In this document: piece after piece, positions 25,580 through 33,777 of the stretch
How positions within the stretch are numbered: the stretch's first letter is position 1
Layout of the letters: each line of letters opens with the position of its first letter
From: Chloroflexota bacterium
GTDB lineage: Bacteria; Chloroflexota; Limnocylindria; Limnocylindrales; CSP1-4
DNA: 64,000 bases
NCBI GenBank assembly: GCA_947475545.1
Contig: CANJLL010000002.1
Coordinates: forward strand, 62,001-126,000
Reading direction: 5' to 3'
Position numbers and translations under genes: made by a program
Notes under the pieces: model-generated
The model's input: the letters and a program-made list of their open reading frames with translations, nothing else
Database searches by the model: none
What the model was told of the DNA's origin: nothing

Positions 25580-25608
25580 ATGTTGGACGCCTTGTCCAAT
25601 ATTGTCAA
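25580..25608 (-). promoter_or_regulatory. nrtR-pnuC-nadR promoter with NrtR-like operator
   Basis: On the minus strand TTGACA (25603-25608), a 17-nt spacer and CAACAT (25580-25585) form a strong promoter for this GC-rich genome. The palindrome TTGGAC-n5-GTCCAA (25583-25599) lies across the spacer and -10, ideal for repression. Transcription would start at or next to the ATG at 25573. Binding by the NrtR encoded here is inferred. Confidence 0.75.
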
Positions 25609-25624
25609 GCCGTGAGCGCCTCGG

Positions 25625-25825
25625 CTAAGCCCCGTCCTCCTGAGGCCGGACGTCCAGGCCAAAGTGGCGGGTGAGCGCCGACCGGACCTCGCGATAGCGG
25701 CGCTCGATCGCCAGCTCCACGATGCCGTCCTGGCTGTCGGCCAGCCCGGTCTCGCCCACCAGGCGACGCACCTGCTCAACGGACTCCGGGCTCAAGTTAT
25801 AGGTCCGCTTGATCCTCGTGACCAT
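25625..25825 (-). CDS. Small ribbon-helix-helix-like protein
   Basis: A 66-residue protein, MVTRIKRTYNLSPESVEQVR followed by RLVGETGLADSQDGIVELAI and a charged tail. The short strand KRTYNL followed by two helices fits a ribbon-helix-helix or a short antitoxin-like DNA-binding fold. It is not preceded by a good ribosome site. The VapC-type PIN gene is 75 bp upstream on the same strand but already has its own VapB partner, so this gene is either an independent small regulator or an orphan antitoxin. No family assigned with certainty. Confidence 0.5.
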   Translation of the reverse strand: MVTRIKRTYNLSPESVEQVRRLVGETGLADSQDGIVELAIERRYREVRSALTRHFGLDVRPQEDGA

Positions 25826-25900
25826 GGACGCTCGATACGAGTCCGCTATCTACGTGTCCATCGAGGCGTCGCGCGCGAACGATCGTCGTGGCCGGGGCTG

Positions 25901-26317
25901 TCACGTCGCCACCATGAACGGGTTCTCCACCCGGATCCCGTCGTAGTCCGTGCCGGTGTCGAGGTCCTCGGAGATGACCACCGCACCGCCAAGGCTGCGG
26001 CAGGCCTCGATGATCGCCGCGTCCCAATACGAGATCCCGAACCGCCGGCTGGTCGCCAACGCCGCAACCATCACCTCGACGGTGGTCTCCTGGACCGGAA
26101 ACCGGCGCCACGCCTCAATGAGCCCAGCCGCCTGCTCGTGGCTGATGGGGTCGGGGCGGCTCACGCGCGTCGACTGGACGTAAAACTCCTGAAGGACCTG
26201 GACCGAGAGCCCGATGTCCCTGCCCGCCAGGATCTCGTTGGCCTGGGTCGCCTTGGCGGCCTCGCCGGGGTCCCGCGAGATGGCATACAGGAGGACGTTC
26301 GTGTCAACGAACCGCAC
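25901..26317 (-). CDS. vapC: VapC-family PIN-domain toxin
   Basis: Predicted RNase toxin of 138 residues with the complete set of PIN acidic residues: MRFVDTNVLLYAIS (first Asp), SVQVLQEFYV (Glu), ISYWDAAIIEAC (Asp) and VISEDLDTG (last Asp). GTG 26317 overlaps the 3' end of the antitoxin gene by 14 nt, the usual VapBC layout. It lacks visible damage, so the module is probably functional. Confidence 0.9.
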   Translation of the reverse strand: MRFVDTNVLLYAISRDPGEAAKATQANEILAGRDIGLSVQVLQEFYVQSTRVSRPDPISHEQAAGLIEAWRRFPVQETTVEVMVAALATSRRFGISYWDAAIIEACRSLGGAVVISEDLDTGTDYDGIRVENPFMVAT

Positions 26318-26543
26318 GATCGTGCACCTCGTCGCGACCCAGCCGATCGCTCCCCCGGAATCGAGTGACCTCGTCCTGGATCCGGTGCTGCTGCGCCTCC
26401 AGTCGGACGAACTCGGCGTCGCCGGCCGACAGCGACTGCAGGTACCCCGCGACCAGCGCGCTCACCGAGGTTCCGCGCTCGGCCGCCCGAATCCGGGCCG
26501 CACGGTAGACGTCGTCCGGGACGGCGACGGTGACATTCTTCAT
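26304..26543 (-). CDS. vapB: VapB-type ribbon-helix-helix antitoxin
   Basis: A 79-residue antitoxin with an N-terminal RHH domain (MKNVTVAVPDDVYRAARIRA, SVSALVAGYLQSL) and a C-terminal toxin-binding tail. TATGGT ends 7 nt before ATG 26543, suggesting a leaderless message, and a palindrome CACAG-TAA-CTGTG (26566-26578) lies in the -35 region as an autoregulatory operator. The gene overlaps vapC. Confidence 0.85.
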   Translation of the reverse strand: MKNVTVAVPDDVYRAARIRAAERGTSVSALVAGYLQSLSAGDAEFVRLEAQQHRIQDEVTRFRGSDRLGRDEVHDRAVR

Positions 26544-26550
26544 CCTGCGG

Positions 26551-26578
26551 ACCATACCACAGCATCACAGTAACTGTG
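26551..26578 (-). promoter_or_regulatory. vapBC promoter/operator
   Basis: Minus-strand -10 TATGGT (26551-26556) lies 7 nt before the vapB ATG. The inverted repeat CACAG-TAA-CTGTG (26566-26578) overlaps the -35 region; RHH antitoxins typically bind such sites. Confidence 0.5.
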
Positions 26579-26658
26579 CTTCACAGGCCTGCTGCCGCGG
26601 CCCACTCCATCCATGGCACGCCACCCTCCTCCAATTCGGTCCGCACCACCGCGAGCCT

Positions 26659-26937
26659 TCAGCAGTCCAGGCCGCGATAGGTGCTCTCGGACCGGCGCGC
26701 CACCCTCAGGACCACGGCCAGGCGGGGGTCCTCATCAACGAGGTAGACGACCCGGAGGTCGCCCGTTCGAATCCGCCAGACGTCAGTACCGGCCACCCTG
26801 GCCACGCCCGCCGGACGAGGGTCGATGCCGAGCGCCAGGATGGGGCCCCGCAGCCGCGCCGCGTCTCCCGGCGGCAGCCGGCGGAGCTGGCGTTGGGCCG
26901 CGGGCGCGAGCTCGATTCGATAGCGAGCCTCGCTCAC
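26659..26937 (-). CDS. RelE/ParE-family toxin, copy 1
   Basis: A 92-residue RelE-fold toxin: YRIELAPAAQRQLRRLPPGD, GTDVWRIRTGDLRVVYLVDED and VLRVARRSESTYRGL are the strands and basic residues of the family. It is nearly identical to the toxin at 39261, and the DNA similarity extends beyond the gene. The GTG start overlaps the end of an antitoxin gene that has lost its 5' half, so this toxin is formally an orphan. It may be silent for lack of a promoter, or be neutralised by the antitoxin of the second copy. Confidence 0.85.
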   Translation of the reverse strand: MSEARYRIELAPAAQRQLRRLPPGDAARLRGPILALGIDPRPAGVARVAGTDVWRIRTGDLRVVYLVDEDPRLAVVLRVARRSESTYRGLDC

Positions 26938-27062
26938 CCCCGATCGGCGCCATAGCTTGCCCGGGTCTCCGCGGCCAGCAGCCCGAAGAACTCGTCGGCG
27001 GCCGCGCCGCCGTCGCGGCGGTACTCGACCAGGGCCGCCTCCGCGGACGCGCGGTCCTCGCG
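26934..27062 (-). pseudogene. Antitoxin remnant (3' half only), copy 1
   Basis: Encodes the last 43 residues of the antitoxin seen intact at 39536 (REDRASAEAAL..., DEFFGLLAAETRASYGAD). Homology stops at about 27062, within sequence joining the M20 gene end. The DNA-binding N-terminus, start codon and promoter are missing. The part kept corresponds to the region that would contact the toxin. Confidence 0.75.
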
Positions 27063-27101
27063 GGCGGCGGGGAACTCGGGCTGCCCGGCCCCGCCCTCAG
27101 G

Positions 27102-28322
27102 TCAGGTCAGGTCGACGATCAGGCCCGCGTAGACCTTGATGGTCCGGATGTAGTCGTCGAGGTTCTGGCGCTCGTCGGCGTCGGCCGTCTCCGAACCGAA
27201 GCAGACCTTGGCCGTCGGGATCCCGGCCGGCCCCACCACCCAGCGCATGTCGCTGGGGGCCGTGCTGGCGCCAAACTCGAGGCGCTGCCCCGTGGCCTCC
27301 TCGACCGCGCGCTGGGCGGCCTGGGCGATGATGTGGTCCGGCGGCGTAGAGGCCTGCTCCCAGTGGCGGTCCAGCTCCCAGTCGATGTCGAGCTCCGGAT
27401 CGGCGGCCCGCAGCTCGTCGATCACCAGGCCGACCTCGGCCAGGATGCTCTCGAGCGTCTGCGGCGGGAAGTAGCTGATGGCCACGATGGCATCGCAGCG
27501 GTCGGGCGCCAGGACGTGCCCCCGCCAGGCGTGGATGTACGAGGTCGAGACGGTGGGGGGCACCTTGCCGATGGGGTCCGGCTGCCAGTCGGTGGGCTTC
27601 CAGTCGGAGAACTCCATCGACGCCAGGCGCAGGAGGACGCCGCCCATCTTCTCGATGGCGTTGACCCGGACCGCGCCAAAGACCGTGCCGTGGCCGCCGG
27701 TCCGGATCTTGATCTCGACCGTGCCGCGGACCGCGATCTCGATCCGGAGCGCGGGGAAGCGCGGATGCGCCTCGGTGTAGATCGCGTAGTCGGCCTTGAG
27801 CAGGTTCCGCTGGGTGAGCTCGCCCAGGCCGACCCAGCCGCCGTTCATCTCGTCGGCGGAGTGGACGCTGGCGACGTTGCCATCGAGCGGGATCCCCAGG
27901 TCGTGGACGACGCGCTGGGCGAACAGGGCGGCGGCCAGCCCCACCTTCATGTTGTTGGAACCCCGGCCGTAGAGCCAGCCGTCGACGATGGTGGCGCCCA
28001 GCGGCGGGTAGGTCCAGCCCTCCTCGGTGATGGGCGTCGTGTCGAGGTGGGAGACGAACATGAGCGTCCGCTCCCCGGTCCGCCCCGGGAGGAGCGCGAC
28101 GTTGTTGACCCGGCCCTCCTGGAACTCGTGCTGGTCGACGCGGGCGCCCAGCGCATCGAGGTAGCGCTTGCAGTAGGCGGCGACGTCCTTCTCGCCGCCC
28201 CCCGGCGGGTTGGGGCTGGGGATGCGCACGAGGTCCGCGAAGAGGCTGACGGCCTCATCGCGCCGGGCGTCGATCTCCGCCCAGGCCCGGGCCTTGGCCG
28301 CGGTTCGTGCGGTGTCGTCCAC
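27102..28322 (-). CDS. M20-family peptidase-like protein with degenerate metal site
   Basis: A 406-residue homologue of ArgE/DapE/CPG2-type peptidases with the full two-domain layout. The first metal motif SHLDTTP is intact, as is the later EAHP. The bridging Asp of the GRGxxDMKGG motif is Asn (GRGSNNMKVG), the second Glu of the EE pair is Met (HSADEMNGGW), and the C-terminal His motif is replaced by TADADERQNLDDY. I checked the first two at DNA level. GTG 28322 is chosen because of AGGGGG just upstream; a longer frame reaches 28385. It may bind one metal or none, and act as a non-catalytic or altered hydrolase. Confidence 0.8.
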   Translation of the reverse strand: MDDTARTAAKARAWAEIDARRDEAVSLFADLVRIPSPNPPGGGEKDVAAYCKRYLDALGARVDQHEFQEGRVNNVALLPGRTGERTLMFVSHLDTTPITEEGWTYPPLGATIVDGWLYGRGSNNMKVGLAAALFAQRVVHDLGIPLDGNVASVHSADEMNGGWVGLGELTQRNLLKADYAIYTEAHPRFPALRIEIAVRGTVEIKIRTGGHGTVFGAVRVNAIEKMGGVLLRLASMEFSDWKPTDWQPDPIGKVPPTVSTSYIHAWRGHVLAPDRCDAIVAISYFPPQTLESILAEVGLVIDELRAADPELDIDWELDRHWEQASTPPDHIIAQAAQRAVEEATGQRLEFGASTAPSDMRWVVGPAGIPTAKVCFGSETADADERQNLDDYIRTIKVYAGLIVDLT

Positions 28323-28498
28323 AGGATCCCCCTCGAGGCTGGGCCCGTGCCCGGCAGCGGAGCTGCGGCCGGCGAGCCCGCCCACGATCGGGCCGCGCCC
28401 GGTCGCGTGTCAAGTTCGATAGGCTGTCGGCGGGACGTGGCCAGGCGGCCGGCGGCCGTCGGTCGTGGTCGCCGCCTGCCGGGGCCGGGAGGGTGGAG

Positions 28499-29467
28499 AT
28501 GGGACGGATCCTGGTCACCGGTGGCATGGGCGCCATCGGCTCGGCGGCGGTTCGCTGGCTGGTGGAGGCCGGGCACCGCCCGGTGATCTTCGACCGCCAG
28601 GGCAGCAACGAGCTGGTGGCAGACCTCCTCGGCGAGATCGATATCGAGGTCGGCGACCTGCGCAGCTGGGGCCGGGTGGCAGAGGTGATCCGGCGGCACG
28701 ACGTCGACCGCATCATCCACCTCGCCGTGCTGCTCCCGGAGGAGGCCGCCCGCGAGCCCGACCAGGCGATCGAGGTCAACGTGGGCGCCACCACGGCCAT
28801 CTGCGAGCTGGCCCGGATCATGGGCGTGCGGCGGGTCGTCTTCGCCAGCTCCAAGGGCGTCTACCGCCGCTTTGCGCCGCCCTACTCGCACCCCGAGTAC
28901 CGGCCGGTCGACGAGACCCACCCGATCGAGCCCGACGACATGTACGACATCACCAAGTACGCGGCCGAGCGGATCGGGATCGACTACGCGCGCCGCCACG
29001 GCGTGGACTTCATCGCGCTGCGGTTCGCCGCCACCTACGGCCCCGGGCGCATGGTGCGGCACGGGTCCGTGGCGATCCGGAGCGCGATCATCGAGAACGC
29101 CTGGTTTGGCCGGCCCACGATCCTGGCCCGGGGCGCCGACCAGCAGGACGACTTTGTCTACACCAAGGACATCGCGCAGGCCCTGGGCAAGGCCGCCTTC
29201 GTCGAGAGCGTCACCGACCGGGTCTTCAACATCGGCACCGGGCAGGCGTCCACCCTGGCCGCGGCGGCCCAGATCCTCCGGCGGGAGGTGCCCGGGGCCC
29301 GCATCGAGATTGGGCCCGGTCCCGACTACGGGACCGGCTCCGGCCACTACTGCATCTTCGACATCAGCCGGGCTCGCCGCCAGCTGGGCTACGAGCCGGC
29401 CTTCGACCACGAGCGCGGCATCCTGGACTACCTGGCCTTCCTGGCCGCGACCGCGCCCCGCGGGTAG
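28499..29467 (+). CDS. NAD-dependent epimerase/dehydratase (extended SDR)
   Basis: A 322-residue Rossmann-fold enzyme. It has the cofactor loop GGMGAIGS (residues 8-15), DLRSWGRV with the adenine-site Asp, HLAVLLPE, the catalytic Ser region FASSKGVYR and the Tyr/Lys motif YDITKYAAE, then RFAATYGPG and VFNIGTGQ near the C-terminus. This is the GalE/RmlB-like extended SDR group; the substrate is likely a nucleotide sugar or related compound but cannot be defined. ATG 28499 has GGGAGGGTGGAG upstream. It diverges from the M20-like gene and converges on the lipid operon. Confidence 0.88.
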   Translation: MGRILVTGGMGAIGSAAVRWLVEAGHRPVIFDRQGSNELVADLLGEIDIEVGDLRSWGRVAEVIRRHDVDRIIHLAVLLPEEAAREPDQAIEVNVGATTAICELARIMGVRRVVFASSKGVYRRFAPPYSHPEYRPVDETHPIEPDDMYDITKYAAERIGIDYARRHGVDFIALRFAATYGPGRMVRHGSVAIRSAIIENAWFGRPTILARGADQQDDFVYTKDIAQALGKAAFVESVTDRVFNIGTGQASTLAAAAQILRREVPGARIEIGPGPDYGTGSGHYCIFDISRARRQLGYEPAFDHERGILDYLAFLAATAPRG

Positions 29468-29558
29468 TCGTCGACTGGAGCGCGTCCTCGACGGCTCGCG
29501 GAGGCCCTGGGCGGGCTCCCCCGCACAGCCTCGACAGGCGGCGTGGGCCGCGTGACCC

Positions 29559-30806
29559 CTAGCGCAGCGCGCGGGCCTTCTCGAGGGAGAGCTGGAAGTC
29601 CTGCACCCGGCCCGTGGCGAAGCCGGCTTCGCTGATCGACAGGTAGTAGTCCCACATCCGGACGAAACGCTCGTCAAAGCCCATCGCCCTGACCTCGTCG
29701 ATGTGCGCGAAGAAGCTGGAGCGCCAGGTCGCCAGGGTCCGGACGTAGTGCGGACCGATGTCGGTGGCCGAGCGGATCAGCAGATTGGTGCTGTGCAGCG
29801 AATGCTCGATGGCCGCCAGCGAGGGCAGGAAGCCACCCGGGAAGATGTACGTCTGGATCCAGTTGGCGCCCCGCCGCTGCGGTTCATAGGTCACGTCCGG
29901 GAAGGCGATCGTCTGGATGCTGGCCCGGCCGCCCGGCTTGAGCGACCGATCGCAGACCCGGAAGTAGGTCTCCAGGAACTCCGCGCCGACGGCCTCCAGC
30001 ATCTCGATCGAGACGATGGCGTCGTACGTCCCCTCGATCTCGCGGTAGTCGCGCAGCTGGACCTCGACCAGGCCGGACAGCCCGGCCTCGCGGACGCGCT
30101 GGGTGGCCAGCTGGCGCTGGGCCTCCGAGATGGTGACGGTGGTGACGCGGCAGCCCAGCTCCCCGGCCGCATACAGGGCGAACCCGCCCCAGCCAGAGCC
30201 AATCTCGAGGACGTGCTCGCCGCCGCGCAGGCCGGCTCCCTCTGCCAGGAGGCGGTACTTGTTGCGCTGGGCGTCGGCCAGGGATTGCCCGGGGGTCTCG
30301 AAGACGGCGCTCGAGTAGGTCAGCGTCTGGTCCAGGAAGAGCCGGTAGAAGTCGTTGCCCAGGTCGTAGTGGGCGGCGATGTTGCGCTTGCTCTGATGGA
30401 CCGTGTTCCGGCGGGCGCGGTGCCGGAGCGTCTTCTGGAGCCGGAGCGGGATGCGCCACCAGCCGCCGGACAGGCCAAGTGCCTCGCGGTTCAGCGAGGC
30501 GAGCTTGAGGAGGGCCGGGAGGTCGGGGCTGGACCACGTCCCATCCATGTAGGCCTCGCCGGCTCCCGTGTCGCCGCCGAGGACCATGCGGAGCATCGCC
30601 GCGGGATCGTGGAGCCGGACGGCGGCGGACACGTCGGAGGCTGGATCGCCGAAGACCTGCGACGTCCCGTCCGGCAGCTCGATGGTCAGCCGGCCGATGC
30701 GGACGCGGCGGACGGCGCCCAGCATGATCCGCATGGCAGCGCGATCCAGGACGGAGCCGGCAGCCGTGCGGGCCCGCGCCGGTTTGCTGACGGTTTGCTC
30801 GCTCAT
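29559..30806 (-). CDS. Cyclopropane-fatty-acyl-phospholipid synthase-type SAM methyltransferase
   Basis: A 415-residue CFA synthase family protein. The N-terminal lipid-binding region is followed by HYDLGNDFYRLFLD, TYSSAVFE, the SAM motif VLEIGSGWGGFALYA, VTTVTISEAQ, IVSIEMLEAVG and FPGGFLPSL, with the bicarbonate-site residues of the family preserved. It methylates or cyclopropanates unsaturated fatty acyl chains in the membrane. ATG overlaps the DUF1365 stop as ATGA. In other bacteria the same four-gene set makes cyclopropane, branched or furan fatty acids; which product applies here is unknown. Confidence 0.9.
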   Translation of the reverse strand: MSEQTVSKPARARTAAGSVLDRAAMRIMLGAVRRVRIGRLTIELPDGTSQVFGDPASDVSAAVRLHDPAAMLRMVLGGDTGAGEAYMDGTWSSPDLPALLKLASLNREALGLSGGWWRIPLRLQKTLRHRARRNTVHQSKRNIAAHYDLGNDFYRLFLDQTLTYSSAVFETPGQSLADAQRNKYRLLAEGAGLRGGEHVLEIGSGWGGFALYAAGELGCRVTTVTISEAQRQLATQRVREAGLSGLVEVQLRDYREIEGTYDAIVSIEMLEAVGAEFLETYFRVCDRSLKPGGRASIQTIAFPDVTYEPQRRGANWIQTYIFPGGFLPSLAAIEHSLHSTNLLIRSATDIGPHYVRTLATWRSSFFAHIDEVRAMGFDERFVRMWDYYLSISEAGFATGRVQDFQLSLEKARALR

Positions 30807-31636
30807 GCCCTGGCCTCGCCGGTGGGAGCCGGCCGCGCAGCGCCATGTCGGATGAAGCGTGCCCCGCGCAGCCAGAGCCGGAGCGCATGCCAGTGGATGA
30901 GGCCGATGGTCTTGTGGGACACCATCGGGTAGCGCAGGAGCATCCGCAGCAGCACGCGGTCGGTCAGCGGCCGGCGGCGGAGGAGGAGGCTGGTTGCCAG
31001 CAACAGCTCGCCGTCCTGGCGTTGGTTGATCGCGATCCGGAGGCCCGCTGCCTCCTCCCGGACATGCACGGAATAGCGGCCCTCCATCTCGATGAACGGC
31101 GAGACGTAGAAGTCCTTGTCCATCGAGGCGTCCAGCCGGCCGCCGGACTGCTGTGCCGCCCGTGGCGGCGCCGCGGTCTCCGTCGCGCGTGGCTCCGTCG
31201 CGGGCTCCGTCGCGGGCTCTGTCGCGCGGAGCGTGTACAGGTGCCGCTCCCCGTACGTGTTGTGGACCTCGACCACCACCACGCGGAGCGCCCCGGCGCG
31301 ATCGCGGCAGAGGAAGAAGCTGGCCGGGTTGAAGACGTAGCCGAGCACCCGCAGGTTCGTGATCAGCGTCACCTGCCAGCCATCCGGTTGCTCTCCCTCG
31401 GCCCGGAGGTGGGCCATCAGCTCGGCGGCGAGATCGGTCGCTGGCACAGGAAGGTGGTCGTCGTCGCGGAAGCCGAGGACGGCGCGCCGGTTCCGGCCGA
31501 CCAGGCGCAGCCGTCGATCCACTTCGTCCAGCTCGGACAGGTCGAGCGCCGCGTAGAAGACGCCGTGCTCGAAGGCGTAGGTGAAGGGCCGGACACGCCG
31601 GTGGCGGACCTTGCCCTCGAGGACGTGCGACCTCAT
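30803..31636 (-). CDS. DUF1365 protein
   Basis: A 277-residue protein of the DUF1365 family: [24 protein letters not shown], the hallmark [32 protein letters not shown], and [15 protein letters not shown]. It always accompanies the FAD oxidoreductase and CFA synthase in lipid clusters and is needed in some of them, but its biochemical role is not settled. An Arg/Thr/Glu/Pro insertion ([16 protein letters not shown]) between the conserved blocks arises from a 12-bp tandem repeat near 31185-31225 and looks like recent expansion. Both ends overlap neighbours by 4 nt. Confidence 0.88.
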   Translation of the reverse strand: MRSHVLEGKVRHRRVRPFTYAFEHGVFYAALDLSELDEVDRRLRLVGRNRRAVLGFRDDDHLPVPATDLAAELMAHLRAEGEQPDGWQVTLITNLRVLGYVFNPASFFLCRDRAGALRVVVVEVHNTYGERHLYTLRATEPATEPATEPRATETAAPPRAAQQSGGRLDASMDKDFYVSPFIEMEGRYSVHVREEAAGLRIAINQRQDGELLLATSLLLRRRPLTDRVLLRMLLRYPMVSHKTIGLIHWHALRLWLRGARFIRHGAARPAPTGEARA

Positions 31637-32922
31637 GCGGCCCGACCCGCCGCCTGGGCGGCCAGCGCCCTCGCGTCCGTCGCGAGCATCTCCGCGACGT
31701 CGAACCCCGAGCGGCAGCCGTCCTCGTGGAACCCGTAGCCCAGGTGGGCGCCGGCGAACCACGTCGCCCGATGGCCCTGGAGGTCGCGCAGGCCGGCCTG
31801 CGACTGCAGCGTCTGGAAGGTGTACATGGGGTGGCTGAACGCGCGTTCCACGATGACCTGCTCCGGCCGCACCCGGTCGCCCGGGTTGACCGAGACACAG
31901 TACTGGACCGGCCCGGGCAGCGACTGCAAGCGGTTCATGTGGTACGTCATCGTCAGCGCGTCGCCCGGCCGGCGACAGTCAGGGGTATGGATGTTCCAGG
32001 ATCCCCAGGCCCGCGGATTGGCCGGGAGGATCCCGGCATCCGTATGGAGGACCACCTGGTTCGTGGAGTATTCGAACCCGCCCAGGACCCGCCGCTCCCG
32101 GTCGTCCGCATCGCCCAGCAGCCGGAGCGCGTCGTCCGCGTGGGTGGCCATCACCACGGCATCAAAGCCCGCCTGGGCGCCATCGGTCGTGTGAACCGTG
32201 ATGCCGGCGGCATCGCGAGCCACGTTCGCCACCGCGGTGGCCGTCCGGACCGTCCCGTCTGGCAGGGCGGCGATCAACCGCTTCACGTACTCCCGCGAGC
32301 CGCCCTGGACCACGCGCCAGCGGACCGCGTTCCGGAAGCCGATCAGGCCGTGGTTGTCCAGGAAGTGCAGCAGGTAGTCGGCGGGGAACGAGAAGACCCG
32401 GTCGGGCGCCGTGGACCAGACGGCCGCCACGATCGGCACCAGGAAGTGCGCCCGGAACCCGCGCCCGTATCGGCGCTCGGCCAGCCAGTCGCCCAGCGTG
32501 GCGGTGGTGGGCTGGGGTGCGTCCAGGGTCCGTCGAGCATCGCGGTAGAAGCGCGCGACGTCGGCGAACATCCGCAGGTGGACGAGCGAGATGGCCGACG
32601 CGTCCGGCAGGAATCCGACCCGGCCGCGCGAGCTGAACGCAATCCCGCACGCCGCGCAGTCCGACCCCAGTGACATGTCGCTGGCCTGCGTCGCCACGCC
32701 CAGCTCGTCCAGGAGGCGCACAAAGCGGGGATAGGTCCGTTCGTTGTAGACAATGAACCCGGTGTCGACCGGGACCTCGCCGCCGTCGGTCAAGACCGGC
32801 ACCGTCTTGACGTGCCCGCCGGCCTCTGTGTCCTGCTCGAAGACCGTCACGCGATGCCGGTCCCGCATGGCGTAGGCGGCGGTCAGGCCGCTCACACCGG
32901 CCCCGATGATGGCGATCTTCAT
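31633..32922 (-). CDS. FAD-dependent amine oxidase-like protein of the CFA cluster
   Basis: A 429-residue flavoprotein with the dinucleotide loop [17 protein letters not shown] at the very N-terminus, [47 protein letters not shown] and the C-terminal FAD segment [16 protein letters not shown]. This is the UfaO/COG2907-like group of predicted NAD/FAD-binding proteins paired with CFA-type methyltransferases, where it is thought to oxidise or reduce the modified acyl chain. ATGA overlaps at both ends place it in a tight four-gene operon. Confidence 0.88.
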   Translation of the reverse strand: MKIAIIGAGVSGLTAAYAMRDRHRVTVFEQDTEAGGHVKTVPVLTDGGEVPVDTGFIVYNERTYPRFVRLLDELGVATQASDMSLGSDCAACGIAFSSRGRVGFLPDASAISLVHLRMFADVARFYRDARRTLDAPQPTTATLGDWLAERRYGRGFRAHFLVPIVAAVWSTAPDRVFSFPADYLLHFLDNHGLIGFRNAVRWRVVQGGSREYVKRLIAALPDGTVRTATAVANVARDAAGITVHTTDGAQAGFDAVVMATHADDALRLLGDADDRERRVLGGFEYSTNQVVLHTDAGILPANPRAWGSWNIHTPDCRRPGDALTMTYHMNRLQSLPGPVQYCVSVNPGDRVRPEQVIVERAFSHPMYTFQTLQSQAGLRDLQGHRATWFAGAHLGYGFHEDGCRSGFDVAEMLATDARALAAQAAGRAA

Positions 32923-33392
32923 CCGGCGATTCCCACGTCGGCCGCGGCGGCGGCGGCCGCGCGCGCCGCCAGAGCCTGCTGCATCCCGTCGAGGGCGGCG
33001 CGGCCGATCCTGGCAAGGGCTCTCCCGGCGAACGGCTCGGCCAGGCGAAGCAGGCCGCGCAACCGGATGTCGGCGACGTAGTCGATGCGCGTCCCGCCGG
33101 CGGTCGATTCGAAGCGGATGTCGTCCACGGCGGAGACGCTGGACCCGAGCCCGGCCAGGACCACGCGGCGGGGCGCATCGAACGTGGTGATCACGTACTC
33201 CATCGGCGCGACGCCGCCGCGCATGCGGACCTCGAGCAGGTAGCGGGCGCCCACGCCCAGCGGCCCGGCGTCGATCCGCTTCGAGCTGGCGACGCCTGGA
33301 TCCCAGTGCATCGAGTTGGCGAAGTCGGCGACGAACCCGAAGGCCTCGTCGATGGGCAGGCTGGTCGTGATCTGCTCGCGCAGGACGGTCAT
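32919..33392 (-). CDS. SRPBCC (START/Bet v1-like) lipid-pocket protein
   Basis: A 157-residue SRPBCC protein: [59 protein letters not shown] and [15 protein letters not shown] alternate as expected, with an Ala-rich C-terminal helix. It is first in the operon after the promoter at 33437-33466 and probably binds a hydrophobic substrate for the downstream enzymes. ATG 33392 has CGGAG 11 nt upstream. Confidence 0.82.
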   Translation of the reverse strand: MTVLREQITTSLPIDEAFGFVADFANSMHWDPGVASSKRIDAGPLGVGARYLLEVRMRGGVAPMEYVITTFDAPRRVVLAGLGSSVSAVDDIRFESTAGGTRIDYVADIRLRGLLRLAEPFAGRALARIGRAALDGMQQALAARAAAAAAADVGIAG

Positions 33393-33436
33393 GGGACGGT
33401 GGCTCCGATCTTCCCGTGTGGGGCTGGCGTGCGCCG

Positions 33437-33487
33437 ACTGTACCCCACGTGAGTAGTGTTTGTAAAGTGTTTGCACAATGTGCGACG
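33437..33487 (-). promoter_or_regulatory. Promoter with 11-bp direct-repeat operator (CarH/LitR-like arrangement)
   Basis: Read on the plus strand, AGTGTTTGTAA (33455-33465), AGTGTTTGCAC (33466-33476) and the weaker AATGTGCGACG (33477-33487) are consecutive 11-mers. On the minus strand a -35 TTTACA (33461-33466) and a -10 TACAGT (33437-33442) with an 18-nt spacer serve the SRPBCC operon, so the repeats cover the -35. Tandem 11-bp repeats are the known operator form of MerR-type B12 photoreceptors that control similar lipid/carotenoid genes. No such regulator is seen in this window. Confidence 0.55.
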
Positions 33488-33530
33488 GAGCCAGCCAGGG
33501 TTCCCCAGCCACGCCCTTCGGGGACCCGGC

Positions 33531-33777
33531 GGACCGCACCGCGTCCGGACAGGGCGCGGGGCCGGGCGAGCCGCCCTCGAGCCCGGCCCTGCCTTCGGCC
33601 CGGTATCGACAGCGCCACTTGTACGCGGTTGCCCAGCTGACGCCGAGCGTCTCGGCCGCGGCGGCTGGTCGCCAGCGCTCGACCGGGGTTCGCTCGACCA
33701 GGTGTCCTGGGCCAAACGGGGTCAGGTTGGCGCTTCGACGGAGCACGAGAGCCCTCCATCGGAATGGAGGTTCGACA
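33531..33777 (-). mobile_element. IS481-family transposase N-terminal fragment
   Basis: The minus-strand frame reads [39 protein letters not shown] and [11 protein letters not shown], the characteristic HTH start of IS481 transposases. Only about 75 residues remain; the DDE catalytic domain is absent. TGTCGAAC at 33777-33770 may be the original left end, followed by a CCTCCAT/ATGGAGG palindrome. The fragment lies between a DUF2442 gene and the lipid-operon promoter. Confidence 0.65.

Larger units (their letters stand above)
26657..27062. repeat. Duplicated toxin-antitoxin segment, copy 1
   Basis: About 405 bp are closely similar to 39259-39665 in the same orientation; differences are scattered single bases. 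The duplication boundary cuts the antitoxin gene in this copy, whereas the second copy is complete. Confidence 0.75.
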
